Source: Volvariella volvacea V23
Lineage: Eukaryota; Basidiomycota; Agaricomycetes; Agaricales; Pluteaceae
DNA: 64,000 nucleotides
NCBI GenBank assembly: GCA_000349905.1
Contig: KB722739.1
Coordinates: 1,897,303-1,961,302 of the forward strand
Reading direction: 5' to 3'
Shown: piece by piece, positions 28,266 through 39,508 of the stretch
Layout of the letters: each line of letters opens with the position of its first letter
Position numbering within the stretch: the stretch's first letter is position 1
Made by a program: the position numbers and the translations under genes
The notes under the pieces: generated by a model
Seen by the model: the letters and a program-made list of their open reading frames with translations, nothing else
Database searches by the model: none
What the model was told of the DNA's origin: nothing

Positions 28266-28655
28266 TCACGCAAGTAGAGCTTCTACCACCTTTGTAATTG
28301 AATATGTTGCTTTCACACACCCGGTGAAAACATTAGCAGATCCACTGTGCAACTTATAGTACGTAGCGTTTTGCGGGAGCCCCGTAACATCACATCCTAA
28401 CCCTGGGAAGTGTGCATCATGACCGACGTTATACTCAGGTTGACCCAGGACACTGCTAGTTGCGTGGTGACTCCAAAATCCTTGACGAATACACGTCAGA
28501 ACCCAGGATTGATAGTGATCGAAGTCAAATGAGTGATACCCATAGCAGACACCGCAACGATCCTTGGTGCCCGTTCCCTTCAATAGAAGAGGAACGTCAA
28601 AATTTGCGATAAAAGCCCTCGCTGAGCGCGATAGGCTGGGTTGTTTGGTTTTCAT
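28266..28655 (-). CDS. Hypothetical protein, possible degenerate guanyl-specific ribonuclease (N1/T1-like)
   Basis: A 129-codon frame with an ATG start. The second half shows a Cys-rich pattern ([42 protein letters not shown], then [10 protein letters not shown]) whose order loosely resembles microbial RNase T1-type ribonucleases (GY block, Y.H.F.G block, YYEFPI-like block, SGN.YTGG block). The typical catalytic His/Glu/Arg/His set cannot be matched with confidence, and no signal peptide is present. It is head-to-head with PRP4, 71 bases apart. It may be a truncated or dying gene, or the resemblance may be chance. Confidence 0.3.
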   Translation of the reverse strand: MKTKQPSLSRSARAFIANFDVPLLLKGTGTKDRCGVCYGYHSFDFDHYQSWVLTCIRQGFWSHHATSSVLGQPEYNVGHDAHFPGLGCDVTGLPQNATYYKLHSGSANVFTGCVKATYSITKVVEALLA

Positions 28656-28726
28656 CCCTCAGCCAAACACTCCGCTTCTCCACGCGCCAACACCAGAACT
28701 CGACGAATGCCAAGAACCAAAACATA

Positions 28727-30801
28727 ATGGCCGACTTGACTCTTGAAAACCTCGTTGACGACGGAAACTACCTCGGCTCTGAGCGAGCCAGGCTAGAGAA
28801 CAAGGCCATTCTCGATGAACTCGAACGGAAGAAGAGGGCCAGGAGTATGGCCGTCCCGACGGATGATACCAGAGTCAAGGCGCGACTGAGGGAGATTGGG
28901 GAGCCGATCACGCTCTTTGGTGAACGGGTGAGTTGAGTGCGTGCGCTTGTGTGTTGTCATAGCGTCTCATATGTGCCCGTTTGTAGGCAGCAGACCGGAG
29001 AGACCGTTTGATTTATGTTCTATCGCAAATTAATGCAGCGAGAGGGGATGATGCTATGCATGTAGACGAGGAAGAGTCCGAGAGTGAAGAAGAGGTATGT
29101 GCGTCATTGAACATTACATGTTATGTCCTAACGTTACCCTAGGTGGAGGAGTTCTACTCGCCCGGCTCGTTGGACCTACTACAGGCGCGTAAACGGATAG
29201 CAGAGTATTCTCTCCCCAGGTTGGATTCATGCTAGCCTACAACCAAGCAAAGGTGCTTACCGTGCTTTCCTTTCCTTGTTTTTTGCGGCAGAGCTCAACA
29301 ACGAGTCGCCCAACAGCGGTTAGACAGCAGAATGGAGCTGGGAAAGATCATTGACATACGGAAAAAGGTTTTCGCCGAAGTCAAGGTATGTCTTAATCCT
29401 CAACCACTCGGCGTTGATGTTGCATGCCCTCTAGTTCTCATTCGTGGTGTTGAACAGAAATTCGCCAACCTCGGCTCTCAAATTGGCGATGAGAGACCAA
29501 TATCGATAGTCAGATTCGCACCGAATAACGATATACTCGCCACAGGAAGTTGGTCTGGCTCAGTACGGCTATGGAACGTACCTGCATGTACACCTATTCG
29601 AACACTCCGTGCACATGCTGATCGAGTTGGTGGAGTTGCCTGGCATCCTCAGGCAACGCTATCTCAAGGAGCAGATGTTGTCAATTTGGTGAGTGGAGGA
29701 GGGGAAGGGAACCTTGCGCTATGGTCCTTATCGAGGTGAGCCCTGATATTTGTTGATTGTTAGCAACCATTTTGACGTTCGTCTAGTGAAACGCCTCTGG
29801 CTACGCTCAAAGGACACGAAGGTCGTGTATGTAGGGTTGCCTTCCATCCATCTGGTGACTATGTGGCCAGTGCTAGTTTTGATACCACTTGGCGACTATG
29901 GGACGTGAATACTCAAAAGGAATTGCTGTTGCAAGAGGGTCATTCAAAAGAGGTCTACACCGTAGAGTTCCAGCATGACGGTGCTCTCGCTGCTTCTGGG
30001 TGAGTGGTACTCACAGATGGGGTATGGAGCGCTTAGCTCATAAAAATATGGATCGTGATAGGGGTCTGGATTCCATTGGTCGAGTATGGGACCTTAGAAC
30101 AGGAAAAACAGCAATGGTATTGGATGGCCACGTAAAACCAATATACGGCATGACCTTCTCACCAAACTGGTAGGCGCTACCTCACCTCTACTGCGCTTAA
30201 ATCTGATTGCACCTCTCTATCTAGCTACCAAATTGCCACAGGAGCCGGGGACGATACAATTCGAATATGGGATATGCGGTCCCTACAAGCACTCTACACC
30301 ATTCCAGCACACCTATCTAATGTGTCTGATATACGATTCTTCCATGCAAACGATTTGTTCTACAAACCCCCAACAAGACCAAGTCAAGAGGATGTAATCA
30401 TGGACGGAGATGCTAAAGCCCGTGATACACCCGACACTGAAATGTCGGCCCCTGCTTCTCGCGCAACGAGCACCCCGCCAATACCGAACGGCAACGGTAT
30501 GTCCACTCCGGGTAGTAGTACACTCGCCAATGGCGGCACTCCGCTTTCGATCACTACCCCCGCCCCAATTGGTCCGCTTGAATGGACGCCAGAAGAATGG
30601 CGGTACCGCTCCGGCTTGTTCTTTGCTAGTTCCGGGTACGATGGCCTTGTCAAGATATGGAGCGCGGATGATTGGCAGTTGTTGAAGACGTTGACTACGG
30701 ATGCGGGGAAGGTCATGAGTGTGGACTTGACTAGTGATGGGAAGATGTTAGCCTCGGGGACGTACAATAAAAATTTCCAGTTGTATGCGCCAGAGGAGTA
30801 G
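28727..30801 (+). CDS. PRP4: PRP4, U4/U6 snRNP WD40 splicing factor
   Basis: Component of the U4/U6.U5 tri-snRNP. The N-terminus (28727-28927 and following small exons) contains the PRP4 (SFM) motif with [19 protein letters not shown], joined over an intron to AADRRDRL, then [11 protein letters not shown]. Then come WD40 repeats: [100 protein letters not shown], and a final [16 protein letters not shown] roughly 80-residue acidic/Ser-Pro insert separates the last repeats. About eight exons; stop TAG at 30801. Order and motif content match the family well. Confidence 0.92.
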
Positions 30802-31566
30802 AGTGGGCGTTTGTTGAGGTAGCGATGTGTGTATGGTAGTCTTTGTATGGGGTACGGTGTATGACATTTGCTTGACTTTGCCTCGTCTGTGGCGGAATTA
30901 TGACTATAATCCACATGGTGGTAATAACTTGAATGTCGTGTCGGCCGAACAACGATCTTGTCAGACACTATATGCCGGCAACATCTAAAGTACTCTCGAT
31001 TATTGACAAGGGCGTGCATGATCGAGTAACCAAGAATGGAGAAACGCTTCAGAGGCACGCAGTCCGCTCAGCGATGGAAGAACCTCCGGGGTGGTATGTG
31101 CTGTCTCTTTCGGTGTACTTGGTTGATTTGTGTTGACCTTTTCTTTTCTTTTGACAGGTTGGCAAGATTTGGGACAGTATCTTGTCAGTCAACAAGCGGC
31201 GCTTTAAGGTCCCTGTGTGCGGCTAATCTCTCTATACGTCTTATTTGAGCTTGGGTTTAGCTTGGAGTAATTCGGTGTTGGAGGAGGGGCTCCTCTACTA
31301 CAGTATTTCATTGTTATTCATAAGTATAGTAAATGTTCGATGCTTCAGCTCGGTGTTTGGTATTCCCAATGTTTCTTTTCGTACTCGGCATCACGATATT
31401 CACAATAAAGCGTCGAAAACCCATCATCCCCTGATTTCGCAACTTTCGATTAATGTTCAATGGCTATACAATAGCCCTTTTTACATTGCATTCTACGCCG
31501 AGTTCAACCCTACCTTCCACCTCTCAAATTTCATTCGTCGTCACTCAGTCTCTAGTTCCCACCTTT
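30802..31566. other. Intergenic
   Basis: 3' flank of PRP4. Open frames here are antisense to PRP4 or AT-rich noise. Confidence 0.5.
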
Positions 31567-32144
31567 CTAATACTCATCGTCACTCTCATATCCATTGCCA
31601 CTCTCCAACTTGTTGTCCGCTAGAAGGTGAGGAAATTGATCAGCTTTGAAGTCAGCGAGAGTCCGCCCAAGGTCGCTATCAACCTTGGTTACATCAAATA
31701 GTGCAAAGTGCTTTGGTACATAATCTGAGTTGATCATTGACGAATGTGGATCAGAAGGGAACGAAACTAGTACACCAAGAGTCAGGACTTCGTCGCGGGA
31801 TAGAGTAGCGAGAATCGACTGCCTAACGCTATGCTTGTAGATCCTATCGTTCTGAAGAAGATTATTGATTTGCATGCGTCACGTGAGAGAGAGCTACAAA
31901 CCTGATCCTTATACCAGTGGGATAGACTAAGGGTCTTCAGTGCATGACGTGTAGTAATTGCAGCAAGATTATTCTTGTATGACTTGAATTGGACAGTTAC
32001 AAGGACGATCGATTGGCCGACTAATGCAAAGAAAGTTGCATCTGGTCCTGCCCTTTCATCAGGGAAGCAAATTGGTATCCCATTCCCCTCCAGCCAACTT
32101 GGTATTTGTTGTGGAAAAAGCAAATACTCAGATTCTATTCCCAA
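31567..32144 (-). CDS. 3' part of a basidiomycete protein with a PD-(D/E)XK-like core, 5' end broken
   Basis: Two exons join at KDQ/NDR (donor at about 31901, acceptor about 31855). The segment GNGIPICFPDERAGPDATFF followed by LVTVQFKSYK has the D..(12)..QxK spacing of PD-(D/E)XK nuclease-like folds, and this GIPICFPD..GPD block is familiar from many uncharacterised mushroom proteins, often in repeat-rich places. The C-terminus is acidic and ends ESGNGYESDDEY. No convincing start or upstream exon exists: the 5' side merges into a segment duplicated on the other side of the assembly gap. It is probably the tail of a larger gene interrupted by the duplication or by the gap. Confidence 0.45.
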
Positions 32145-32476
32145 GCGAAGAATAGTAAGTAAGAGTGTATCAAGAAGAGACTAGCTCATAGTTGCTTACC
32201 TATTCCCAAGTGAAGAATCTTTAAAGCTGGGGAATAGGTGGTGAGAGCAGTACGGTATATATACTACTCAAAGATAAATAAAGATAAATAAAGGGATATA
32301 ATCTCCTGGGTGAGGAGAAGTGGGGGGTAAGAATGAAAGTAACAAAGTGGGAGTTCTGAGCGAAGAGTGTAGCGCACAGACCAGAGGATGCATAAGCTAG
32401 GTCGGCATGTACGCATAAGCCCGTGTCATGCACAGTCAATGTGGGAAGGGAACAGAGTCATATGAGATCATAATCG
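32107..32476. repeat. Direct duplication, left copy
   Basis: About 370 bases repeated with few changes at 32730-33098, same orientation, starting at TGTTGTGGAAAAAGC and ending near ATCATAA. The left edge overlaps the 5' part of the nuclease-like fragment. Confidence 0.9.
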
Positions 32477-32483
32477 ATCTTCT

Positions 32484-32539
32484 TGTTGAACAGCAGCCTT
32501 ACAGGCGCTAGTGTTGAACAGCAGCCTTACAGGCGCTAG
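32484..32539. repeat. Two tandem copies of a 28-base unit next to the gap
   Basis: The unit TGTTGAACAGCAGCCTTACA plus 8 more bases occurs at 32484-32511 and again, identical, at 32512-32539, eleven bases before the N run. A longer array may have been collapsed in the gap. Confidence 0.9.
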
Positions 32540-32549
32540 AGGCTATGGA

Positions 32550-32649
32550 NNNNNNNNNNNNNNNNNNNNNNNNNNNNNNNNNNNNNNNNNNNNNNNNNNN
32601 NNNNNNNNNNNNNNNNNNNNNNNNNNNNNNNNNNNNNNNNNNNNNNNNN
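32550..32649. other. Assembly gap, 100 N
   Basis: Exactly 100 N, the usual placeholder for unknown length. Confidence 0.99.
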
Positions 32650-32729
32650 ATACTTTGTGTATATCTAAGGATTGGGGGGCTGGTAGGTACATGCTGGAAC
32701 TATTTGTACAGAGGAGTGACAAGTGCCGT

Positions 32730-33098
32730 TGTTGTGGAAAAAGCGAATACTCAGATTCTATTCCCAAGCGAAGAATAGTAAGTAAGGGTGTGTAAAGAGG
32801 AGGCTAGCTCGTAGTTGCTTACCTATTCCCAAGCAAAGAATCTTTAAAGCTGGGGAATAGGTGGCGAGAGCAGTATGGTATATATACTACTTGAAGATAA
32901 ATAAAGGTAAATAAAGAGATATAATCACCTGGGTGAGGAGAAGTGGGGGGTAAGAATGAAAGTAACAAAGTGGGAGTCCTGAGTGAAGAGTGTAGCGCAC
33001 AGACCAGGGAACACGTAAGCTGGGTCAGCATGTACGCGTAAGCCCATGTCATGCACAGTTAATGTGGGAAATGGACAGAGTCATATGAAATCATAACT
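32730..33098. repeat. Direct duplication, right copy
   Basis: Second copy of the segment at 32107-32476. It also carries the short GIESEY.LFPQQ coding-like piece on the - strand, without the rest of the gene. Confidence 0.9.
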
Positions 33099-34059
33099 GG
33101 TCATCTGACTCGACACATGTTCATCTAGAACAAGATCAGATCATCGGACTCAATACAAAACAAAGGGTATACCATAAATGAGAAATGGGGACGGGTAGGA
33201 TAGGAATGGGTATCATAGATGAGGGTGTAGGGTACGGGTAAACGGATGTGTGTAGGTGATGATGATGAGTAAGAGGGAAGATGGGGTAATGTATATTATG
33301 TATCGAAGATATAATGAAAAGGGTGTATCGAAAAAGAAAGAAGAAAGAAAGGAAAATGAGATAATAGAGACGCTTGGTGGGCATCAATGTGGGTGTAAAC
33401 ACTGGGTGAGCGCTTGTTGATGAGATGTAGACGCTTGGTGGGCGTCAGAATATCGGGCATTTATGTCGAGGGCTCTTACGAGCCCTGACAGCCGTCCACC
33501 ATTTTGGAAATGATGGTATCCACATCGGAATTGATGTGAGTCACTTCAGTGATACTTAGGATCTATCTACCTGTATCCTATGACTATCTACCATGTGTAT
33601 CTAGCCACGTATTTCTCCGTAACATGTGTATATTCCAAGTACCGGTCCGTATACTTGGTCCGGATAACCATAAGTCCGGTCCATATTGACAGTCCGTCCA
33701 ACACTTACTCTAGCATAGTCATCTCTGGGGAGTTACAGTCTCCTCCCTCCCAATGAGCCAATACTTCCGAAGCTACCCGAGAATCAGAAAAATCCTTCAA
33801 ATTCACCTAGAACCGCCAATTGATCAGTGGGTCTTGTTCACAAAATCCATTGGATTGACGAACCTTTAACCATAGAAGGACGTTGGCACCATTGAGCTCA
33901 TGGTAATGATGCTCTTTGGGAAGTTGCTGTATAAGTGACAAAATGATGTTTCGAAGCTCGTCCTCCCATTCCTCCTCATCCTCTCTAAAGCGGTCCTCGC
34001 CGTTACAGATTGCCCACGGCCTACTCCAGCAATGTAAATACCGGGCATCTTTTTCTGGT
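33099..34059. other. Intergenic, with possible 3' exons of the NLR-like gene
   Basis: 33100-33460 is purine/T-biased low complexity; AGACGCTTGGTGGGC is repeated at 33368 and 33429. On the - strand 34050-33860 reads as coding-like sequence (RYLHCWSRPWAICNGEDRF, then ELRNIILSLIQQLPKEH), followed by a plausible intron and NLKDFSDSRVASEVLAHW. This could be a C-terminal extension of the NLR-like gene or leftover sequence; I could not join it in frame. Confidence 0.35.
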
Positions 34060-36356
34060 CTATATATTATGAGCATCTTTACACTTTAATGGAGCTGAAA
34101 CAACACACAATCCTCGAAGCATCCCGGGAGATGTGAGCATAGCCAAGGAAGGAAGAACGACATGACTTGCATCTGTAGTCATTATCCACAGGCCTACCAC
34201 CTCGGGGTTGAGTTTTGTTGCTCCTATGCGATACCTGACGTAGATTTTGCTGAGAGCAAGCAAGGTGTTCCAGGTCAATGGGCATTCTCCGTTGTGATAA
34301 ATGTAATTGGGACAGATCTCGTTCCAGTAGTGATCGCATCCTTGCCACATGCATGAGTAATAGCGACGCAACCAAGCTGCATATGTTGCATATCCAAATG
34401 CAGCATTGCCAAATTTGGCAATCAACGAAGGCCTTTTCTGTGCATAAATGTATCGGTAGGTTAGTGTGTATTTCAAGGCGTGAAAGTAAAAGCTAACCCA
34501 GGTATTACAGCTCTCGACAAAGTCCTCCTGTAAACCTATATTATACCCACATTCCAACATCCTCTCCAGGCATGGGTCGAAATCAAAACTTTCTAATAAC
34601 AATGAGAGGTTGTCCGTGATGCATAGCAGATACGCTGAACAACGCCACCAGATATGTAGCAGAGCTTGGAAGAATTTTGCGGAGTGAGTATTCATTGGTT
34701 GTTCTAGTTTCGTCAAGCATTGCTTTATGACTTCACTAGCGCGCGCTATCTTGTCAATATAGTACGATCCGCTGCGTCGGTGGTCAAACAAGAAGTCCAT
34801 GAATGACTTGTGGTGAATCGTAATCACTCCCGATTCCTCGTCCTTTGGAATGCTCAAAACAGAGTGGAGTTTCCTAAGAGCGAAGCGGCACTGGACATTA
34901 TCTGAATCTGAAAACAGGAAGAGCACCACGGCTTTCATGGACAGCTCTGTTGAGATACGTGCTTTGGTAATTCGGCGGAATGTCGCCTCAGGGAAGTGGA
35001 ATTGGATCCGAGGAGGGTTCGATAAAGCGGGTATCGAGGTGGTCGTGAAGGATGTCAGGAAGAGCAAGTCTTGAAGGCGAATATTATCTGGTTTGTGCGA
35101 TGAACGTAAGACCTGTAGGTAGAGTATGTCGAGTGGTGACAATGCTTCAGGAACTTGTTCAAGGCACGCCTGCAACTTTTCATGAGGAATACTGTCGTCG
35201 TCATCAATATACTTGAAGATCGTGACGGGGTAAACATACTGCCCATCTGCTCTGGATGTGATGAGATCAATGACATCGTCAGATGGCCAGGTTCCGCATT
35301 TGGAGTACGACTGGAGGATGTCCTGGTGCCTGGAATATATCTTGGAGAAGTTGGACTGGATGAAATTGTACATCTCTCGATAGTCTTTATGTTGGGAGAG
35401 ATCAATGTGTGGTCGACAAAGAGAGGAAAGTGGTTCGGAGTTGAAGGCGTTAACAATTGGGGGTTCAGGGCGGCTCGTGATAAGAAATGCGAGAGGAAAA
35501 TTGGAGCCGCAGGATGATATGAGATCCAAAACCCTCCTTTGTTCCTTAGCGCTTCCGCACTCATCTAATCCATCGATTATGATCACAGAAGGAGGGAAAC
35601 CAGAGACGGAGTTCACAGGTTCAACAATAAGTGCCTTCCATTGCGCCTCCACCGTCGCCTCCAAGATCTTTGGGTTCCGCTTGATCACCCGTTCAACTTC
35701 CCTTCCCACTTCCTGCATCCATATGGCCAATTGATATGCAAGGGTCGGAACGAGATAATGGATGTCGTTACGCTGAGTGTCGCTGCTGAAGAAGAAAAAG
35801 GATGCAGCCAGTTTAGCCTTCGAGTCGCGATGGTCCAGCTTCTCTGCAGTCGTCATCGCAATGGCTGACTTTCCTATCCCTGCTGGTCCTAAGATCCAAA
35901 GAATACCCTTCTCTAGACATTCGCTCTCGATCCATGAGATAATATCGAGATGTATAGCTTGACGAGTATTTGGATCGCATCTCAACGGGTCTGCACGAAC
36001 TTTGCCTGTGTGCATCGCGTCAACCACGACAAGGGGTAATAACAGCTTGAGGTCAACATCTATAATCATAGCAAGACTCAGCTATAACTGCAAGGTGCGA
36101 CTTTGTGGTGCTTACCAAGGCCATCCCTGTTCTGGAAAATGACGTTGTTTATAAAACTCCCATGGTTCTCCACATGCGCGCGGCTGAAGAACTCTGCTGA
36201 GGGGGCATTACTTGCCTTGGGTGCGTCGTGGTTGCTTTTGGCATTATCCTGAAGCTGTTGTCTATTGCCCACACCAGTTTCGTTCCCCTTTTTCTCCCTG
36301 ACAGATTTATGAGGAGTTTTAGCACGCTTTGAAGTCGATCTTGAAGGATTTTTCAT
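34060..36356 (-). CDS. NACHT-domain NLR-like protein
   Basis: Exons 36356-36116 and 36059-34060 give 746 residues. The N-terminus is basic and disordered, then EFFSRAHVENHGSFINNVIF, a motif of the FF..A..F.I....F type common ahead of basidiomycete NACHT domains. ADPLRCDPNTRQAIHLDI leads into the NTPase: Walker A GPAGIGKSAIA at about residues 137-147, AASFFFFSSD, Walker B VIIIDGLDECGS at about 240, and FLITSRPEPPI (sensor). The C-terminal half is helical without WD40, ankyrin or TPR repeats that I can see. Fungal NLR-like STAND proteins act in non-self recognition and regulated cell death; what this one senses is unknown. The stop at 34060 may not be the true end. A broken copy lies 0.75 kb upstream, inverted. 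Confidence 0.78.
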
Positions 36357-37105
36357 GGATACTACAGCAGCAGGTCGGGAGGTGATGGGCGTAGTGTGAA
36401 AAGCGTGGCTAGCATCGATTATTCATCCCATGCGGGCTGTGGCAACAGCACCTAAGCTATACTGTGATCCCGAAGTCACCGGTTGGGCGCGTACTCACGA
36501 TGTGTTCGTATTCACGCATAGGCTTTCAAGCCCAGGAAATTTTTGAATACCGCTGTAGGATGGAGGCCAAAATGGATCACTATCGCTGGGCTCACGCCCA
36601 TCCAGAGCCTCTTACCTTGATATTTGGATGCAGCGTTGCTCACCAGAAAGGAAGAATGCAAAACCATCACGTGCACGAATTTGCCCGATGATACTAAGCG
36701 CCCAATGGACGGCTTAGGTTTGCCATTTGTGTTCTCTCTCTACCGCTCATTTAATCCCGCCTTGATGAAGAAGCTAGATCATTTGGCTTCACGCTACGCT
36801 ACAAACCCACTTGAGTTTCCAGCTGTGAGGAAGGCAGATCGCGCCAAGATGTACAGTGGGCCACAGCTCCAACACGACAATCAAGTCACCAATCGCGCAA
36901 CTCCGTCGAACAGTGCTAGAACGGGAGTAGAGCTCTTTTCTGGCGCATAGGTGGAGAATAACGGAGGTAGTATATTCATCACTGTCACTTTACAGAGTAA
37001 TGCTCTTCACAGTAAGGATATTTCAATAAATTCTTTAATTTGTGATTAACTTTCTGTTACTTTGCGGACTAAACCCCGCTGCTGTCTCTCGTCATTATCA
37101 ACGCA
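36357..37105. other. Region between the NLR-like gene and its broken inverted copy
   Basis: Contains the NLR promoter. A + strand frame at 36624-36950 has no recognisable domain. 36960-37070 is AT-rich. Confidence 0.4.
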
Positions 37106-37685
37106 ATGCACACTGGTGAAGTACGTGCAGGTACACTGGGATGCGATCCACAAACTCGTCAGGGTATATTGCTTGAAATTATCGCATGGATCGAGGACCA
37201 ATATCGAGAGAAAAGTATCCTATGGATTGTAGGACCTGCTGGAATAGGAAAGTCGGTGATTGCGATGACCATGACAGAGAAGCTAGATCATCCCTTTTCA
37301 AAGGCCAGAATAGCTGGGTCCTTCTTCTTTAGGAACGACGCACGACACAACAGCATTCACTATCTTGTCCCAATTTTAGCGCATCAGTTGGCTGTATGGA
37401 TAGAGGTGGTGGGACAGGTGATTGAACGGAATTTAAAGATCTTGGAGGCTATGATAGAAGTCCAGTGGAGGAAACTCGTCATCGAACCAATGGAATTTTC
37501 CTGACTATCCCTGCCATAATTATAATTGATGGGCTAGATGAATGTGGGAGTACCAGGGACCAACGGAGTCTTGGATCTCATTTTTTCGTGCGGTCCCACT
37601 TTCCTCTGACATTCCTCATAACAATTCGACCCGAACCCCAACCCTATATGACACAACTCAGCGCGTTAAACAATAGCATCGCCTA
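37106..37685 (+). pseudogene. Truncated NACHT NLR-like copy
   Basis: Starts MHTGEVRAGTLGCDPQTRQG, matching the intact gene from its internal DAMHTGKVRADPL onward, with Walker A GPAGIGKSVIAM. A frameshift after EPMEF (near 37495) separates this from AIIIIDGLDECGS (Walker B), another local frame change breaks the following block (SLGSHFFVRSHF), and the similarity stops after FLITIRPEP. The N-terminal motif and the whole C-terminal half are missing. Orientation is opposite to the intact gene. Confidence 0.85.
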
Positions 37686-38111
37686 ATGCAAAGACGTGTG
37701 GATTCATTGTAGCGCGAAAAAAAAATGATAATAGTCGGTCGTGTTTCACTGATTATACAATATCAGCGGTAAGCACTGCCATAGCATTCCTTTCGAGTAC
37801 AGCTTTATCTATAGAAGGTGTCCAGGACGTTTAATTTTCTGCAGACATGTTCGAGCTCCTAACTATAATCGATGATCGGCAACAGCATGAACAGCATACG
37901 CTTATTCTTTCAATTTTATTGTGCCTGAACCTACCCCGTCCCTTCACCCGCTGATGGCACACCACTCGTTTGGGCAGGATATGCCCTGTTCGCTTCGGAA
38001 CTAAGGCTTATGACTTGCAGGTTATAAATGCCACATAGCATGTCTTGCGAACACCGGTCCCCTTTACTGCGTCTCTTCATTAGCACCATTTTCCTGACGT
38101 GTCCTGAGATA
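37686..38111. other. Upstream region of the first six-TM gene
   Basis: The segment around 37890-38030 (GCATACGCTTATTCTTT, then a CCTGAACC stretch and CAGGTTATA) recurs at 39300-39420 ahead of the second six-TM gene, so the duplicated unit included the promoter. Confidence 0.6.
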
Positions 38112-39018
38112 ATGGTGAGTCGTGCTTTCTTCTGTGTGCCCGCGATACTAGCACTTCATGCATTTGAAGCTAATTTTGTATGCCATAAATACAGCCCACA
38201 GTACAGGCCGTCGTCATTCGCACACTTGGAGATATCCTGCCATCCATGTCAAAGGGCCACGACCTCGCATCCGAAATTGAATGCTACAGTCTCCCTTACG
38301 GCGCTCTCGGTTTCATCTCTCACATTCTCACCTACTACACTATCGTTTGTCTCTGGCGTGGTCGGAGTCCCCTGCTCCCCTGGCGTGTAGCTGAGCCCAG
38401 CATTGTTGGTCTAGTACTGGGCCTTTTCGGCTTGATTTCTACAGTAGTGCTGGCGATATACACTATGGCAAAATGCAGGAACACATGGCAATTGGTGCTG
38501 ATCGCAGTCTGGAAATTGGGCATGTCGTTGCTGAATGGACTTACTGCTGTTCATTCCGCCTGGACTCTGCTTGAGGACGAAAATGACAACTCTGCAAACT
38601 CTTCGGTGTGGTTCAGCCTGTGTAAGCATTTTGATATAATGTTATCGCATTCTGGAAAGCTGAATCTGTCCTTGTAGATTATTTCTTCGCTATCTGCGGT
38701 GTGACTGGCCTGTTTTCGTTGGTCCACCAACACTGGGATGACAGGGGTGTATTCAAGCTCACAATTGCTCTCTGTACTATCATCGGTTTTGTTGCGTTGT
38801 TAGCTTCTTTGCTCTCTTGTGCAGGTACTAGTAACGAGGGGTGTCTTGATGCTGCCCAGGGCGCGGGGGCTATGACTCTTGTTATTTTGGCCGCATTGTA
38901 TTCCGATTGGGCGTTAGGTATGATGACAGACAACCTAATTGGTTTTCCATCGAGCGATAATAGTAAGCTCTATTGGTGTTACTTCGCTGCAAAGAGGTTA
39001 TCCATGATTAGCTGGTAA
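38112..39018 (+). CDS. Six-TM membrane protein of unknown function, copy 1
   Basis: Exons 38112-38114, 38195-38621 and 38678-39018 give 256 residues. Exon 1 is only the start codon, followed directly by GTGAGT; the second exon opens PTVQAVVIRTLGDILPSM. Conserved core GHDLASEIECYSLPYGALGF followed by SHILTYYTIVCLW. Hydrophobic segments: LGFISHILTYYTIVCLW, SIVGLVLGLFGLISTVVLAI, WQLVLIAVWKLGMSLLNGL, FFAICGVTGLFSLV, IALCTIIGFVALLASLLSC and GAMTLVILAALYSDWALGMM. It ends LYWCYFAAKRLSMISW. Closely related in tandem to 39509-40444 and to the relic at 49459. I know this YSLPYGALGFVSH block only from uncharacterised mushroom proteins. No function assigned. Confidence 0.75.
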
Positions 39019-39508
39019 AGCGAGGCATTTAGAGTCGCTTTTGTGATAGTCTTACTTCCAATAGTAAAAATACTTAATATCTGCAGACTCTGGCGAACGA
39101 ACCCCAGAAAACTAGAGTAAACGCCTAAAGATGTTTTATATCATACAAAAAAGCTTCGGCAGCCTCCCCACTCAGACTTTCGACCTTCAGCTTGCCACTG
39201 CCTGGTCCAACACGATATTTCATATGAAGCTACGCGATCAAGGGTGGCCAAAACTTCCGGGGAGACATTTGAGCTGTCAATCAGGATCGACAACATCAAT
39301 AGCATACGCTTATTCTTTGAATTTTATTGAACCTGAACCCGCCCTCACCCTATACCCGCCGACCGCATGTTGCTCGTTTTGGGCTAGATATTTTTGAGCT
39401 TTACGAATTCTCAGGTTATAGTCTCCACGCGAGCGATCTACGAACCACCTCACCTCATCCTCGTCGCTAGTCGTTGTATCGCCGCTCGTTCTCCCAAAGT
39501 GCCCTATA
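39019..39508. other. Upstream region of the second six-TM gene
   Basis: Carries the promoter segment (39300-39420) shared with 37890-38030. No gene. Confidence 0.5.

Noticed and set aside
27972..28277. Hydrophobic + strand ORF of about 100 codons
   Set aside because: ATG present but no recognisable family, no splice support and overlapping frames on the other strand.
30384..31058. 224-codon - strand frame over the PRP4 3' end
   Set aside because: Antisense to a firm gene, no domain.
33136..33402. Phe/Tyr/Leu-rich - strand frame
   Set aside because: Complement of purine-rich low-complexity DNA.
36624..36950. + strand ORF between the NLR-like gene and its broken copy
   Set aside because: No domain, composition not coding-like, overlapped by another frame.
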